NCBI RefSeq assembly: GCF_000715075.1
Contig: NC_134097.1
Location: 123,936,997 to 124,000,996, forward strand
Origin: Nicotiana tabacum
Lineage: Eukaryota; Streptophyta; Magnoliopsida; Solanales; Solanaceae
Length of the DNA: 64,000 nucleotides
Reading direction: 5' to 3'
Both the position numbers and the translations under genes were made by a program. Numbering within the stretch: position 1 is the first letter of the stretch; each line of letters opens with the position of its first letter. Of this stretch, positions 33,832 to 47,700 are shown piece by piece. Under the pieces are notes generated by a model. It was given only the letters and a program-made list of their open reading frames with translations. It was not told the origin of the DNA and did not search any database.

Positions 33832-36602
33832 TGTCATGATACGATTTCTTCTATAGGTCATGATGGCGCCCAACGCTACCGCTAAGCAAGTCAACAGTGA
33901 ACTAATCATGTGACTGTTTCTTTTAACAATTTAGAAATAATTGATTCGTTTGTCATGGAGTAAATAAGAAGTGAGAAGTTTAATAAAATAAGGAATAAAT
34001 AATTTTAAGAACGAATGAGGTGAAGTAATTACTCAAAAATCATCAAGTGTCTACTAGCATAATTTCCCAGACATGGTGTCACAAGCGTATGAACTACTAG
34101 TAGAATATACAAAAATACTAAGCTACTGTCTGAAGTAAAGTAAACAAAAAATAAATACAAAAGAAAGGCTTTGGGTGCTGCAGAATGGGCTCGGAAAGCA
34201 GCTCACCGTAAAGTCTCGGAGTATCAGGAGTGCGCGCCGGGATGATAACCAGATGCACCTGCCTCAGATCCTGCACGGTTAGTGCAGAAGTGTAGCGTGT
34301 GTACATAAACAACATGTACCCAGTAAGTATCTAGTCTAACCTCGAAGAAGTAGTGACGAGGGGTCGACTTTGACACTTACTACCGGCCAACAATAAAATA
34401 CCGAAATTCTAAATAAGCATGGGCTATGTAAATGATAATGAAAACTCAATAACAAGCAGTAAATAAATAATAAATCCCAAATCAATTTTCATTATTTAAT
34501 GATTGTAACCTCTCAAGCCAATAAAATGATATCAAGCATAATTAGGCTCCAAGTATTATTACGCTCGATTTATGCCGAGGTCGTATGGGCCGATCCAAAA
34601 TTCAAATATATATATACTGTGCACTGCCAAGGGTCAAACGACACGAACCATAGATGCATCTATTTTACTGTCGAGGCGTTCGGCCTGCTCCACAAGAAGA
34701 GAAGATACTTTAAGAACATCTGATTTAAAGGTTATTACGAGGCTAATATACAAAGAAGTACAAATTCCTATTAATGGTCAAGTGACCCGCCAAAACTTAA
34801 GTAAATAAAATTCGATCTTTTACAATTTCTTTATCAAGTTCTAATATAATTTAAGCACTTTAATTAACAAGTAGGGTGCAAAGATTATGAGTATTTCATG
34901 ATTTGGGTCCTAAACTATCCGGACATAAGCATAATTAGTAGCTACGTACGGACTCTCGTTACCTCGCGCATACGTAATCCCCACAATTAGAAGCAAATAT
35001 TAATTCAAATCACCTATGGGGTAAATTTCCTGTTACAAGGTTAGACAAGAGACTTACCTTGTCTCAAAGCTCTGTTTTCGGCCTCAAATTCACTTTAAAG
35101 CCTCAACTCGATGCCGAAAAATCTGAAACTAGTCAAATATTACATAAATCAATCAACACATGTTCAAAAGTTAATAATTTAACTAATAGAGTTATTACCC
35201 AACCCAAATTGGAAGATTCCTAAAATTAACCCTCGGGCCCACATGCCCGGATTTCAAAAATTTTCAAAGATAATCGTTACCCATAACCTTACGAACTCAA
35301 ATATATAATTTCTACCCGATTTCATAATCATTTTCGTGGTTAAATCCCATTTTTATCAAAATCTAGGTTTTTCATCTAAACCCATGATTTTCACAATTTT
35401 TACACGTTAAAATCTACATCTATGTTTAACTCATATTGTATAGAAATCAATTACCTCAAAGTGCTAGGTGAAAATCCTCTCCAAAAGCTCCAAAATCGCC
35501 CAATGAATGAAAGAAATGAGTCAAAAATGGTTTAACTCCCGACTTAAATGGACCTCACTGCCCAACGATTTTAGCACCTACGATGCCTCTACCGCACCTG
35601 CGGTTCCGCTTCTGTGGACAAAATCACGCAGGTGCAGACCAAGCCTAGGTCGACCTCCCCCGCTTCCATGACCAACGGTTCACATCTGCGAGCCCACTTC
35701 TGCGGCAAGCGCGTCGCACCTGCGACCCCCATCCACTTTTGCGATAGCCCTCTTCGCACCTGCGCCTTCGCTGGTGCGGTACCTGCCCCGCTTCTGCGGT
35801 CACTCGGCATCCTACATTAGGCTGCTTCTGCTGTCCTAGGCTCGCTTCTGCGAGCTCGCACCTGCGGCTGGCCCTCTGCAGGTGCGACTGCACCAGAAGC
35901 TGGGTGCTTCAGCTGTTCAACCAAAGCCAAATGTCTTTAGCGCACCGTTCGAATTGCATCCGGGGCCCCCGTCCAAATGTACCAACAAGTTCGAAATCAT
36001 AAAATGGACTCTCTCGCACCCTTGAAATGCAACAAACAACATTAAAACAATGAATCACAACCCAAAACCAATAGAATCAACTTATGAACTTCAAGTTCTC
36101 CCAACTTACTTCGAACGCGGTGAAACATACTTAAACTACTCGGAATGACACCAAATTTTGCGTGCAAGTCTTAAATCACCATACGGAACTATTTCCAGTC
36201 TCGAAATCTTAAACAGTCCTCAATAACACCAAAACCTACTCCAAACAAAATTTAAAGAACTTTAAAACCTTTAATGAGCCAACTTTCACTATTAAGCGCC
36301 GAAACGCTCCTGGGTCATCTAAAACCCGATCCGAATGTATGCTTAAGTCCAAAATCATCATAAGAACCTATTGGAATTGTCAAATTCGGGTTCCAAGGTC
36401 GTTTACTCACAAAGTTGACTCAAGTCAAACTTAGCCCTTTTTAGCCAACCTTAAGGAACCAAGTGTTCCGAGTTTAACTCGAACCCTTCCAAATCCCAAA
36501 CTATCCACCTACGCAAGTCATAAAGCAGTTGAATCACATATAGAGAGTCTTATTTAGGGGAATATGGATGTAGAAAGAAAAATGAACGATTGGATCGTTA
36601 TA
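33832..36602 (-). mobile_element. Element C, 3' LTR
   Basis: 2771 bases reading TGTCATGAT...GGATCGTTATA on the plus strand, with the element on the minus strand. It matches 59884-62684 apart from the insertion there. It carries a GC-rich CCGCA/TGCGG array (35580-35890). The adjoining internal sequence (36603-36620) is the complement of a purine tract, AGAGGTGGAGAA, as expected for a polypurine tract next to the 3' LTR. Confidence 0.93.
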
Positions 36603-36615
36603 TTCTCCACCTCTT
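36603..36615 (-). other. Element C polypurine tract
   Basis: Minus-strand AAGAGGTGGAGAA abuts the 3' LTR. This is the plus-strand primer site of LTR retrotransposons and confirms minus orientation. Confidence 0.75.
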
Positions 36616-36639
36616 AAACAAATGTTCGTCCTCGAACGG

Positions 36640-38160
36640 GTCTAGAATCATACCTGGAGTGCTGAATAAATGTGGATATCTGCTCTGCATGTCCTCCTCG
36701 GCCTCCCAAGCCGCCTCCTCTACTGGTTGGCCCCTCCATTGAACTTTTACCACGTAAATCTTCTTGGACCTTAACTGGCGAACGTGCCTATCAACAGTGG
36801 CAACTAGCTCCTCATTATAACCCAGGCTCTCATCTTACTGAACCATGCTGTAGTCTAACACATGTGACCTGTCGACATGATACCTTCGGAGCATAAACAC
36901 GTGAAAAACCGGATAAACTTTCGGTAGACTAGGAGGCAAAGCAATCTCATAAGCAACCTCCCCAACTCGTCTCAACACCTCAAATGGGCCTATAAACCTT
37001 GGGCTCAACTTGCCCTTCTTCCCGAACCTCATGATTCCCTTCATCAGCGAGACCTTCAAGAGAACTTTGTCGCCCACCATAAATGATAAATCACGCTCTT
37101 TCTAATCTGTGTAACTCTTCTGTTTGGATTATGCTATGCGAAGTCACTCCTGAATCAACTTTACCTTTTCCAAGGCATCTTCCACCAAATCAGTACCATA
37201 TAACTTAGCCTCGCTGGGCTCAAACCATCCGATGGGCGAACGATATCGCCGACCATCTAAAGCCTCAAATAGAGCTATCTCGATGCTGGACTGATAACAG
37301 TTGTTGTAAGTAAACTCAGCCAAAGGCAAGAATCGATCCCACTGCCCTCCGAAGTCAAGCACACATGCTCTGAGCATATCCTCCAAGACCTGAACTATTC
37401 ACTCCGACTGCCCGTCGGTCTGTGGATGAAAGGCTGTGTGGAGCTCTACACGGGTCCCCAACTCACTCTGTACTGCTCTCCAGAAATGAGAAGTAAACTG
37501 AGGGTCTCTATCTGAAATGATGGAAACAGGCACACCATGCAGCTGAACAATCTCCTGAATGTAAATCTGGGCCAACCTCTCTGAAGAATACATAGTCATA
37601 ACTGGAATAAAATGTGCCGACTCGGTCAACCTATCGACTACAACCCAAACTAAATCAAACTTCCGCAAGGACCACGGTAACCCAACTACGAAGTCCATAG
37701 TGATGCGCTCCCATTTCTATTCAGGTATAGTCATCTGCTAGAGTAGGCCACCTGACCTCTGATGCTCATACTTAACTTGCTGGCAATTTAGGCACCTCGC
37801 AACATACTCAACTATGTACTTCTTCATCTACCACCACCAATAATGCTGCCTCAGGTCGCGATACATCTTTATAGCACCTGGGTGAATAGAATACCGAGAA
37901 TTGTGTGCCTCCTCTAGAATCTTCTCCCTTAACTCATCAACATTAGGAACACATAGGCGACCCTGTAGTCGCAAAACACCATCCTCACCGATAGTAACCT
38001 CCTTGGCACCACCCTGTAGTACCCGTCTCCCTGAGAACCAACAAGTGTGGATCATCAAATTGACGAGCCTTGATCTGCTCAAATAGTGAAGACTGGGCAA
38101 CGACGCATGCAAGAACTCGACCGGGATCTGAAATATCCAACCACAAGTCGGTTAGCCAAG
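36640..38160 (-). pseudogene. Element C integrase with chromodomain, degenerate
   Basis: The order on the minus strand is HHCC zinc-binding domain, DDE core, C-terminal region, chromodomain. The zinc-binding part shows AHNSRYSIHPG and, after an in-frame stop, RCLNCQQ. The core shows MDFVVGLPWS (first Asp), SDRDPQFTSHFW (second Asp) and FHPQTDGQSE (Glu). The C-terminal part has [12 protein letters not shown] and [11 protein letters not shown]. After another stop a chromodomain reads KVQWRGQPVEEAAWEAEEDM. The chromodomain makes this a chromovirus of the Ty3/gypsy group, probably the Tekay/Del lineage. In-frame stops between domains show it is dead. Confidence 0.93.
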
Positions 38161-39396
38161 TAATGAATGTCCAAAGCTAATGGCCTTTCCTCTGCTTAAA
38201 TAAATGCCAAACTACCCATGCTCTCCGCCTTTCTACTCAAGGCATCCATAGCTATATTCTCCTTGTCGGATGATAAAGGATGGTAATATCATAATCCTTT
38301 AGCAACTCAAGCCACCTGCGCTACCTCAAATTGAGGTCTGTCTGCTTGAACAAATGTTGTAAGCTATGATGATCAGTGTAAACCTCACAGGACACCCATA
38401 AAGATAATGCATCAAGATCTTAAGAGCATGAACAATCGCGGCCAACTCTAAATCATGTACAGGGTAATTCTTCTCATAGGGTTTCAGCTGACGTGAAGCA
38501 TATGCAATAACTCGCCCCTCCTACATCAATACACAACCCAAACCAACGCGTGAAGCATCACAATACACATTATACATCCCTGAACCGGAAGGCAACACTA
38601 ACACCGGTGCTGAAGTCAATGCGGTCTTGAGCTTCTAAAAGCTTGCCTCACAATCATCAGACCATCGAAATGGAGCACCCTTCTGGGTCAATCTAGTCAA
38701 AGGTGTTGCGATAAATGAGAAGCCCTCTACAAACCGGCGATAATAACCTGCTAATCCCATGAAGCTCTTGATCTCGATCGCTGTAGTGTGATGAGGCCAG
38801 CTCTGAACTACCTCGATCTTCTTGTATCCACCTTAATGCCCTCACTCGATACAACATGCCCCAAGAATGCTACAGAATCTAGCCAAAACTCACACTTGGA
38901 GAACTTAGCATATAGCTTCTATTCCCGCAAGGTCTGAAGCATCAATCTCAAATGCTGCTCGTGCTCCTCCATGCTACGCGAGTAGATCAAGATGTCATCA
39001 ATGAAGACAATGACAAACAAATCAATATACGACCTAAACACCCTATTCATCAAATCCATAAATACCGCTAGGGTGTTAGTCAAACCAAATAACATCACTA
39101 GGAACTCATAATGGCCATATCTAGTCCGGAAATCCTTCTTCCGAACATCCGAATCCCGAATCTTCAATTGACGGTACCCCGATCTCAAGTCGATCTTAGA
39201 GAACACTCTGTCACCCTATAACTGGTTAAACAAATCATCAATACGCGACAACAGGTACTTGTTCTTAATGGTAACTTTGTTTAACTGGCGGTAATCAATG
39301 CATATCCATATAGTCCCATCTTTTTTCTTCACAAATAACACTGGTGCACCCCAAGGCGATACACTCGATCAGACGAACCCCTTTGCTAGAAACTCC
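38161..39396 (-). pseudogene. Element C reverse transcriptase and RNase H, degenerate
   Basis: The RT core reads [16 protein letters not shown] (39206 downward), [12 protein letters not shown], then [11 protein letters not shown], the F-I-D-D form of the catalytic Y-x-D-D motif. The RNase H part (about 38161-38700) is recognisable only in pieces interrupted by stops. The frame changes several times across the region. Confidence 0.9.
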
Positions 39397-40164
39397 TCAA
39401 GCTGTTCCTTCAACTCCTTCAAATCTTTTAGAGCCATGCGGTACGACAAAATCCAAATATTCACAAAAATTGATGTCACGATCTAGTGGCATGCCTGGAA
39501 GATCATAAGGAAACACATCGGAGAACTCCCGGACCACGGGCACTGAATCAATCATCAGAGTCTCTGTAGTAGTATCCTGAACATAGGCTAGATAAGTCGA
39601 ACAACCCTTCTCGACCATGTGTCGAGCCTTCTGAGTAGAGATAATACGACTATATGAACTGATAGATGAACCATTCCACTCCAATCTAGGAAACTCTGGC
39701 ATCACCAAGGTAACCGTCTTGGCATGGCAATCAAGGATGACATGATATGGAGATAACCAGTCCATGCCCAAGATGACCTCAAAGTCGGTCATATCAAGCA
39801 ACAAAAGATTCGCTCTAGTCTCGTAATCATAGAATGTAACCACACAGGACCAATAGATCCAATCCACAACAACAAAATTGCCTACAAGAGTGGACATATA
39901 AACACGAGCACCCAAGGACTCACGAGAAACACCCAGGAAATGAGCAAACACAGATGAGACATATGAATATGTATACCCTGGATCAAATAGTACTGAAGCA
40001 TTCCTACCGTAGACAGAAATAATACTTGTGATCACAGGATCTGAGGCCACTGCATCTGGTCTGTCCAGAAAAGCATAAAACCTATCTGGAGCGCCAATTG
40101 ACTGGCCTCTACCTGATTGGCCTATAATTGGCTGGCCTCCACCTCTAGGACGGACCCTACCCAC
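39397..40164 (-). pseudogene. Element C aspartic protease region
   Basis: An open frame of 255 residues contains the retropepsin-type active site as LFDPGYTYSYVS, where this group usually has FDPGSTYSYVS. It also has LGMDWLSPYHVILDCHAKTV and DVFPYDLPGMP leading into RT. This is the longest preserved piece of element C. The Thr after Gly in the usual active site is separated by a Tyr, so activity is doubtful even apart from the truncation. Confidence 0.88.
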
Positions 40165-41483
40165 CTACCCTATGCCTTTTGGTGCCTTGCGGCTGGTGTT
40201 GTAATCATGGGCTGATGACCCTACACTGCCTTGCATCGAAGCCTGGGCCAGAACCTCCGCACATGACTGAGATCCCCGCACTCGAAAAACCTCTCGATAC
40301 GATGGATTGCTGACCTGAAGTTTGACCCTAATAGCCTGAATACCAACTAGAGGAACCCTAAATAGCTAGTGGGCGGTAGGAACTCTCTAGCATGGCTCTG
40401 AAATAAGGTCGCACTAGAGCACCCCGAGGAGGCGGTTGTGCTAGATATGTGGGCTTGCTAGGCTGACCTCTCCCAAACTGACTCTTGCCCCTAGAAGGGG
40501 CACCACTAAACCGTACGGAATAACAGAACCACATGTCCTGTGACATCTGAACTCGGCCCCGCTCCCTCGATCCTTCGAGCTATCTCCACGACCAACTTGT
40601 AAGAAGTCCCCATCTCAACCTCTTGGGCTATAATGGCCTAGATACCAGAGTGCAAACCCACAACGAACTTCTGCATTCTCTCTGCATCAGTAGGAAGTAT
40701 CATAAGTAAATGGTGGGACAACTCAGAGAATCTCGCCTCATAGTCGGTCACTGACATATGATCCTGCTGGAGCTGCTCGAACTGAAACAACAACTCTTCT
40801 CTCTAAGAGGGTGGAATATACCTATCCAGAAAGGTACGTGTGAACTGGTCCAAGTCAAGGGAGGAGAACCTGCCGGTCTGCCGAGTAGATATGACTGCCA
40901 CCACCTACAAGCCCTGCCCTCAAGCTAGAAAGTAGTAAAGTCAACCCCATGAGACTCTAATATCCTCATATTGTGTAGTTTGTCCCTGCACCGATCAATA
41001 ATGTCCTGGGGGTCCTCATGTCGCTCACCTCCAAAGACAGGAGGGTGTAGCCTGTCCATCTATCTAATAGCTTCTACGGGTCGTCGACCGCAACTGGTCT
41101 GGGATTAGGTATAGCTACTACCACTGGCTGGGCTCCACCCACGGGTAGTGCATCTGGGGTCTGATACACGGCAGGTGTAGAGGTCTGTGCACCCCCTCCC
41201 ACCTGAGATATGGCTGGGTCCGCTGGAAATAAACCAGCTTGAGTCATGTGTCCATGAACTATAGCATACGGCCTATGACCTCCTAGAATCTCGGTGAAGA
41301 TATGAAATCCAACAGGGCTGGCTCTGCTGCAGGCACCTCACCCTGCTCCTCAATAATAGGATCCTATACTGGATCCACTGGTGGCACAACTGGAGCAAAT
41401 TTAGGACACCCTTGTCCTTTACCTCGAGCTAGAGCCCTCCCTCGACCTCTAGCAATAGAGGGAGCAGCTCCTTCATGATCGAG
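40165..41483 (-). pseudogene. Element C gag, 3' part
   Basis: The minus strand shows a zinc knuckle piece (FECGDLSHVR, about 40262-40290) and, upstream, broken gag sequence. The N-terminal end adjoining 41483 reads GAAPSIARGRGRALARGKGQ. The reading frame is interrupted by stops. The first codons are displaced to 59665-59691 by insertion of element D. Confidence 0.85.
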
Positions 41484-41886
41484 TGTCATAACCCAAATCT
41501 CCCTCCGTAAGATATCGTGACGACACCTAGTCTCTAAGACTGGTAAGCCTAACAGTTGCAGAATAACTGAAATAAGAACAAAATTAACGAATAAACCTCA
41601 ACATCCACAGGTATATATATATATATATGTAAAGCTAGAAAATTGCAGCTCGATAGGTACAAGTAAAACCAATAACTCCGAGTATAAACAACTCCCAAAG
41701 ACCTGGTAGTCACAAATCACAAGCTCTAAGAAATTGTTCTAACTGTCCCTATACATCAGTGTCTAGGAAAAATAAAGAAGAAATAACATAAAAGGATAGA
41801 GGGGGACTCCGAGGTCTGCGGGCGCTAGCACATATACCTTGAAGTCTCCGTAGTAGCAGCATGTACTATCTACTAATAACGAGGCT
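41484..41886 (-). mobile_element. Element D, 3' LTR, left part
   Basis: Begins TGTCATAACCCAAATCTCCC and matches 56983-57370 of the D 5' LTR. It is preceded by TCGAG (41479-41483), which pairs with TCGGG after the D 5' LTR (59660-59664). It is interrupted at 41887 by element B and resumes at 52173. Confidence 0.92.
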
Positions 41887-44773
41887 TGTAATGACCCGAC
41901 TGGTTGTTTTGAGCTATAGCGTGTCGTTCAGCAGTTTGAGGCCATGGGCAGTTTCACTTCAAGTATTATGACTTGTGCGCATGATCGGAATTGAATTCCA
42001 GGAAGTTCGGAGTTGATTGGAAAAGAGAATTCTCATTGAAGCTTTAAGTTGAAAGAATTGACTAAGGTTGGATTTTTGAGTAAATGACCTTGAAATCAGG
42101 ATTCGAAGTTTCCAACAGGTTCGTATGATGATTTCGGACTTGGACGTATGTTCGGACTGGGTTTTGGAAGACCCGGGAATGTTTTGGCACATATTGTGGA
42201 AGTTAGCATTTTGAAGGAATTTCATAAGTTTGGGTTGAAGTGCACTTCTGTGTTTTTGATGTCCGTTTGGGATTCCAAGTTTGGGAGTAGCTCCGTATGG
42301 TGATTCTAGTGTTAGGAGCGCGATCGGAAGTGAATTCGTAGGTCCATAGGTCATTTTGGGGTCATTTGGCTAAAGATAAAAATTTGAAGGTTTTTAGGAA
42401 GTTTGACCAAGAGTTGCCTTTTTGATATCAGGGTCGAAACTCTGATTCCGGAAGTTGGAGTAGGTCCGTAATGGTATATATGACTTGTGTGCAAAATTTG
42501 AGGTCAATCGGACGTGATTTGATAGGTTTAAACATCGAAAGTAGAAGTTTGACATTTTAGAGTTCATTAAGCTTGAATTGGAGTGCGATTCGTGATTTTA
42601 GCATTGTTTGATATGATTTGAGGCCTCGAGTAAGTCCGTAGTATGTTTTGGGACTGGTTGGCATGATTGGTTGGGGTCCCGGGGGCCTCGGGTGGATTCA
42701 GATGGTTAACGAATCAAATTTGGAGTTTGAAGAATGGCTTCAACATCCGATATCTAGTGTAACAACACCTACGAGGTTTTGGCCGCAGGTGCGGAGCTAC
42801 AGAAGCGGCCAAAGGAGCGCATATGCAGTTGAGAAGGGAGAAGGCTGGGACCGCAGATGCGGTCAAATCGCCGCAGAAGCAGGACCGCACCTGCGAAAGA
42901 AGGAGCACAGAAGCGGAAATAGAGGACCTGGGAAGGACCGTAATGCGGTAGTGGGGCCGCACCTATGGAACCGCAGAAACGGTCGTGTGACCGCAGGTGC
43001 AGAAGTGCTGGAGATAGTAAGATCTTTAAAAATCAGGGGGTTGGTCATTTTCCCCCATTTTTCATTTGGTGTGGACGATTTTGGGGAGCTTCGAGTGGAG
43101 TTTTTCATCATCAACGACAAGGTAAGCTAACCCCACCTATCTTGAGTTAAATACATTGATTATGTGCGGATTTGAGCATGAAAATTTGGTAAAAACTTGG
43201 GGTTGAGGGAAAACCTAGAAAATTCGTATTCTTGGATTTTGACCATGATTTTGAGTATGAAATTAAGAGAAAATCATATATTTGAGTTCGTGAGTTCATG
43301 GGTAAACTTTATCTTCGAAAAATTTCGGAACCCGGGCACATGGGCCCGAGGGCAATTTTGTCAACTTTTGGATCGGGGTTAGGAATTGTTATAAATTGGA
43401 TTGTACTGAGTAATTGAATGTATATTAATGGATTTGCATAATTATTGGCTAGTTTTGGAGCATTGTGCATTAATTCGAGTCTTCAGAAGAGCGTGGAATG
43501 TCGGTTATGGATCTTCGGAGCGAGGTGAGTCTCCTTTCTATCCTTGTAAGAGGGAATTGTCCCCATAGGTGAAATAATTGGTTATGTGCTTCTATTTGTG
43601 GGGGCTACGTACGCACGAGGTGACAAGAGTCCGTGCATAGCTACTATTATATATAAGTCCGGGTAGTATAGGACCCAAAAACATGCTATACTTGGAATAT
43701 CTGTAATCTTATTGACAGTTGAATTGCTGGAATCCTATCGAATTGGTAAATGAATTTCTAAAAGGATTAAACTTCATTTTTCTTAAATCGTTAAAGGAGT
43801 ATTGACTTTTATTTGGATAAACGTTCCCCGATAAATTCTTAATTGGTTGTTTGAATGTGTGTATCTGTGTGTGCCCGCATCGCATGTATGATTCGCGAGA
43901 GGGGTGTTTGTTTATTTATGTTGACCGTGTCGTATGGGTGATTCACGAGCAGATTAAATAGATGCATCTATGGTTCGCGCCATTCGACCCTTTGGCAGTG
44001 CACAGTTTAAATATTGTTGGATCGGGCCGTACGTCCTCGGCATGATTTGCGCATGCTTGTATTGCTTGCCTGGAGATTTATTGATATTGATATTTTCTCT
44101 CCCCGACTTGAGAAAAGTGTTAGTAAATAGATTATGAATCCGGAGACTTTTAATATAAAAAGGAACTTTTACCTTGTTCGTGACTTATTTGAAATTACTG
44201 TCATTCTTAATAAATCCATGACTACTCGCATTAAAAATATATTACTATTGGACCACTAGTAAATGTTGAAGTCGATCTCTCATCTCTACTTCTTTGAGAT
44301 TAGACGAGATACTCATTGGGTACACGTTGTTTTCGTACTCATACTACATTTGCTGTGTGTTTCTGTTGCACAGGTTTATGTGTGGCTAGTCGCATAACGG
44401 CATGGTTGATACAGAGACTCAGGTGAGTTGCATTTATCGAGACGACCGTAGCTAGCAGAGTCTCATTCAGAGTATTGTACTTTATTTTCATTTCTATCCA
44501 CTTGTATTCCGGAGAGTTACTGTATTTTATTTCATTCTTAGTAAATGCTCATGCACTTGTGACACCAGGTTCTGGGATGATTATGGGGTATCTTGTATTA
44601 ACTTCTTAACATTTATATTTGATTTGAAACGATTATCTTTTACTGGTAAAATTGAAGGAAAATCATAGTTTTCAAAATTATTAAAACGAGAATTTAATTA
44701 AGTAGCTTGGTTGGCTTGCCTGACAGCGGTGTCCGGCGCCATCACGACCCTTAGTGGATTTTGGGTCGTGACA
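41887..44773 (+). mobile_element. Element B, 5' LTR
   Basis: 2887 bases, TGTAATGACC...GGTCGTGACA. It is the same length as the 3' LTR and closely similar to it. AGGCT precedes it (41882-41886). It contains a CCGCAGATGCGG-type array (42765-43010), a donor-like GAGGTGAGTC (43522), an acceptor-like TGTTGCACAG (44365) and the dimer motif at 43869-43951. Confidence 0.95.
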
Positions 44774-44776
44774 ACA

Positions 44777-44788
44777 TGGTATCAGAGC
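44777..44788 (+). other. Element B primer binding site
   Basis: TGGTATCAGAGC, complementary to initiator methionine tRNA, three bases after the LTR end. Confidence 0.95.
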
Positions 44789-47700
44789 ACTAGGCTCCCT
44801 TAGGTCTCACGAGTCAGGAGCAAGTCTAGTAGAGTCTCGCGGATCGGTACGGAGACGTCTATACTTATCTTCGAGAGGCTACATGACTGTTAGGAGCACC
44901 TCCCTTCTTGATTCCTCATCGTGCGGTTTGATTCCTTTGAGGCTTATGCCTTTGTTTCCTTCCTACTCAATCTTATGCGACGTGAAGCGCTTATTATAAA
45001 TTGGGAATTGAGAAATGTAATGGTACTATAGATGTGGTGTGGGATGTTCCTCCCTACGTATCTGATTGGGCTACTGTCGTCGCCTTGTGGAAGGCCGTTC
45101 TGTCGTTTCAGCTCAGTTTCAGTATTACCTAAGGTTTTAAGAATTGGCATTAATTGTTATGACGATTTGTGCATTGTTATCGCACAATATTGGTATAATG
45201 GTAGAGTGTTTGTCTATGCGTTGAAGTAATGAATGACTTGGAAGGATGTTTACTCATTGCAAAATTCAGAGATTCAGAATTTTATTTCCCGGCGAAAGAG
45301 AGGCAATCGGGCTATAAATGTTCAAGTTTGGTTTGATGGAGTAACGAGACTTGGTATTTTCGAGCGTGGTAGAATTTTCATCTGTGACGTGGTATCGTCG
45401 TCCTCGATTGAATATATTGAGTTCGCCGGTGTTATGGCTTTCTTCAATTTGCCTTTGGGGTAGGATATTGTGAAATAATAATGGAGAGGCGACTGTCAGA
45501 GATCGCGATGTGCGGTAGTTCAGGATTGAATCAGTATATCTAGTGTTGATGGCCCAAGAAAGATGACCTCGGGGAGATTTAAAGTTAGTAGCGGTTCGTG
45601 GGTTCAAGCGCTACGAAGATAGATTTTATTTAAGGCAACAACTGAGCAGCAAAGGATGAGGAAGGACATGTGGGGAGTGTCAGGGGCGGTGGTTAAAATT
45701 TCTAGAAGGCTAGGTGTTAGAAGCGAAGGTCGAGTAGTCGATTAAAGGGGTGAGTTCTGCCAAAGTGGGAGAGTGGCAGAGTTGCTTATGGGCTTTGTGG
45801 TAGGATGACCACACACCTTGAGGAGAGTTTGGAATGGTGTGGGAATTTTAGAGATTGGTGATTGGGGCCTACGAATTTAATTTGAAGTATGGGCTATTAT
45901 GCGGCAGGAGATTTGATATAATGGGAAGGAGCTACTTGAAATGAAGAAGGATACATATAACTTTGAATTGGAAGGATGTTGTCGCACATCTAACTGATGT
46001 CCACGAGGGGTGAATAGAATTGTCTAGCTAGAGAGTGAGCTCGAACTTAGGATGGGTTATTGATGTCGTAGTGATTGTACCCCGTGCAGCAGCGTTGGAA
46101 GATGTCGGAAAGTGATTTCCATAGGTGGTTATTCCCTGTGAGCAGGTTAGCGGTCGCGTGGTTGGTGAAGCTTCTGCGGATGATTTTACTGGCCATTCCG
46201 ATAAGAGGTCGAATATGTGAATGTTAATGGAAATTCAGGGTGTTCATGAAGTGCTAATGGAAGGATTTCAAGGAATTTGGTGGTTTAATTGCGCGAGGTC
46301 ATGTCAATAAGAGATAAAGAATCTTGGTGAATTCCAGAGGTGTGTAATAGTGGCTTCAAGCTAAGTGGGAGAGTCCCACCGCCTATGTTTGGGTTGCATG
46401 ATTAATTACTTGCGAGGTTTCTGGTTATTAGCATATTGATGGGTTATTTCAGCCACGGGAAAAAGACATAAGTGGTAATTTGAGTAAAGGGATTATTAAA
46501 GGTGTGCTATGGTTGGCCTTATTGGCTCATGTTCAGACTTGGGGAAGGATTCAGGATTTATACCTTGTGTAGATACGGGTTTCAAGGAAAGTGATTCTGC
46601 CGGGTGCTTAGTCGAGAGGGTATTCATGTGCTAGAAGATTCATGGAGTAGATTATATTTGGGGCCAAGTCAGAGCCGGTGGCTCTCAACAACGGTCCTGG
46701 TGGATTCAAAGGGGTAAAGTGTGGTACCTAATGATTTTGAGCCTATAGGTACGTTTAAGGATCAAGCTTTGTAGCAGCTTATGAGAAGAGGCCCAAAATG
46801 TTCTATGATGTTTTGACTTACAGTGCTGCATTTGGGAGGGAAATGAGAAAGGACTTCGGATTTGTAGAGAGATTATCAGAATGGGCATACCAGTTGAGGA
46901 TGCGAATATGGCACAAGGGAGGTATGAAATAATTCGTGGAATTTGAGATAGCATAGTCTCGTGATTCAAGATCACTCGGGATGAGTACAGATGGAGTGAG
47001 CTATGTGTTGAATGGTGTTATTATTATTTCAAAGGCAATCAAGGATAAATTGGACGAAGATAGATTGGCTAGCCATAGTTGAATTGACATATTGGTGGTA
47101 GTGATCAGTTCCTTCAGCGTGATCAAGTTATGCAAGTGATTTGTGACGGTACGTGTGAGGCTTGTCGGCCGCTGTAATTGATGTTATTCAGAAGTATTCT
47201 ACTGTTATGACCTGTTATGTGTAGGCGGATCCCGGAAGGGGTATGGTGGCTTAGACCACTACTTAGAGATATTTTACGGTTATGAGAATTCACATGTGTG
47301 TTGCTATGGTTCTCCTAAAATGAGTTAAGTGAAAGGTTTATATATGATGAAGTGTTAATCTATTAGTGGTTCCAGAGTTATGACAAAAATCGTGTTCTAT
47401 CGTATATTAGCATGATAGGTGTAGTGAGTGGCATGGAGTTTGAATTGAGGATCAAGGTTGCAGTTCGGTGTTGACAAGGATGTCACGAGCTCAGATGAGC
47501 ATGAAAGGAGTTTCAATGTTTAAAGTAAGTGGGTATTGCCTTCAGCGTCACCTGAGATCGGTGTTTTGTGAAAAAAGGCTTTGCATCCTGGTCAAGGATT
47601 TTTGATCGCTTTTCAGCGTTAGTGCGGCCGGTGGTTTGGATGTATATACCTGTTACCTGTCACGGAAGGTTGTGGGAGCGTGCCCCACGGGAAGATTGTA

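Noticed and set aside
35589..35893. Overlapping open frames on both strands in the C LTR with Arg/Cys-rich products
   Set aside because: These come from the CGCACCTGCGG array and are open by composition; the copy in the partner LTR is truncated.
45233..45463. Coding gene inside element B
   Set aside because: A single 76-codon frame without a known domain. The same region in element A is broken, and no gag or pol context exists.
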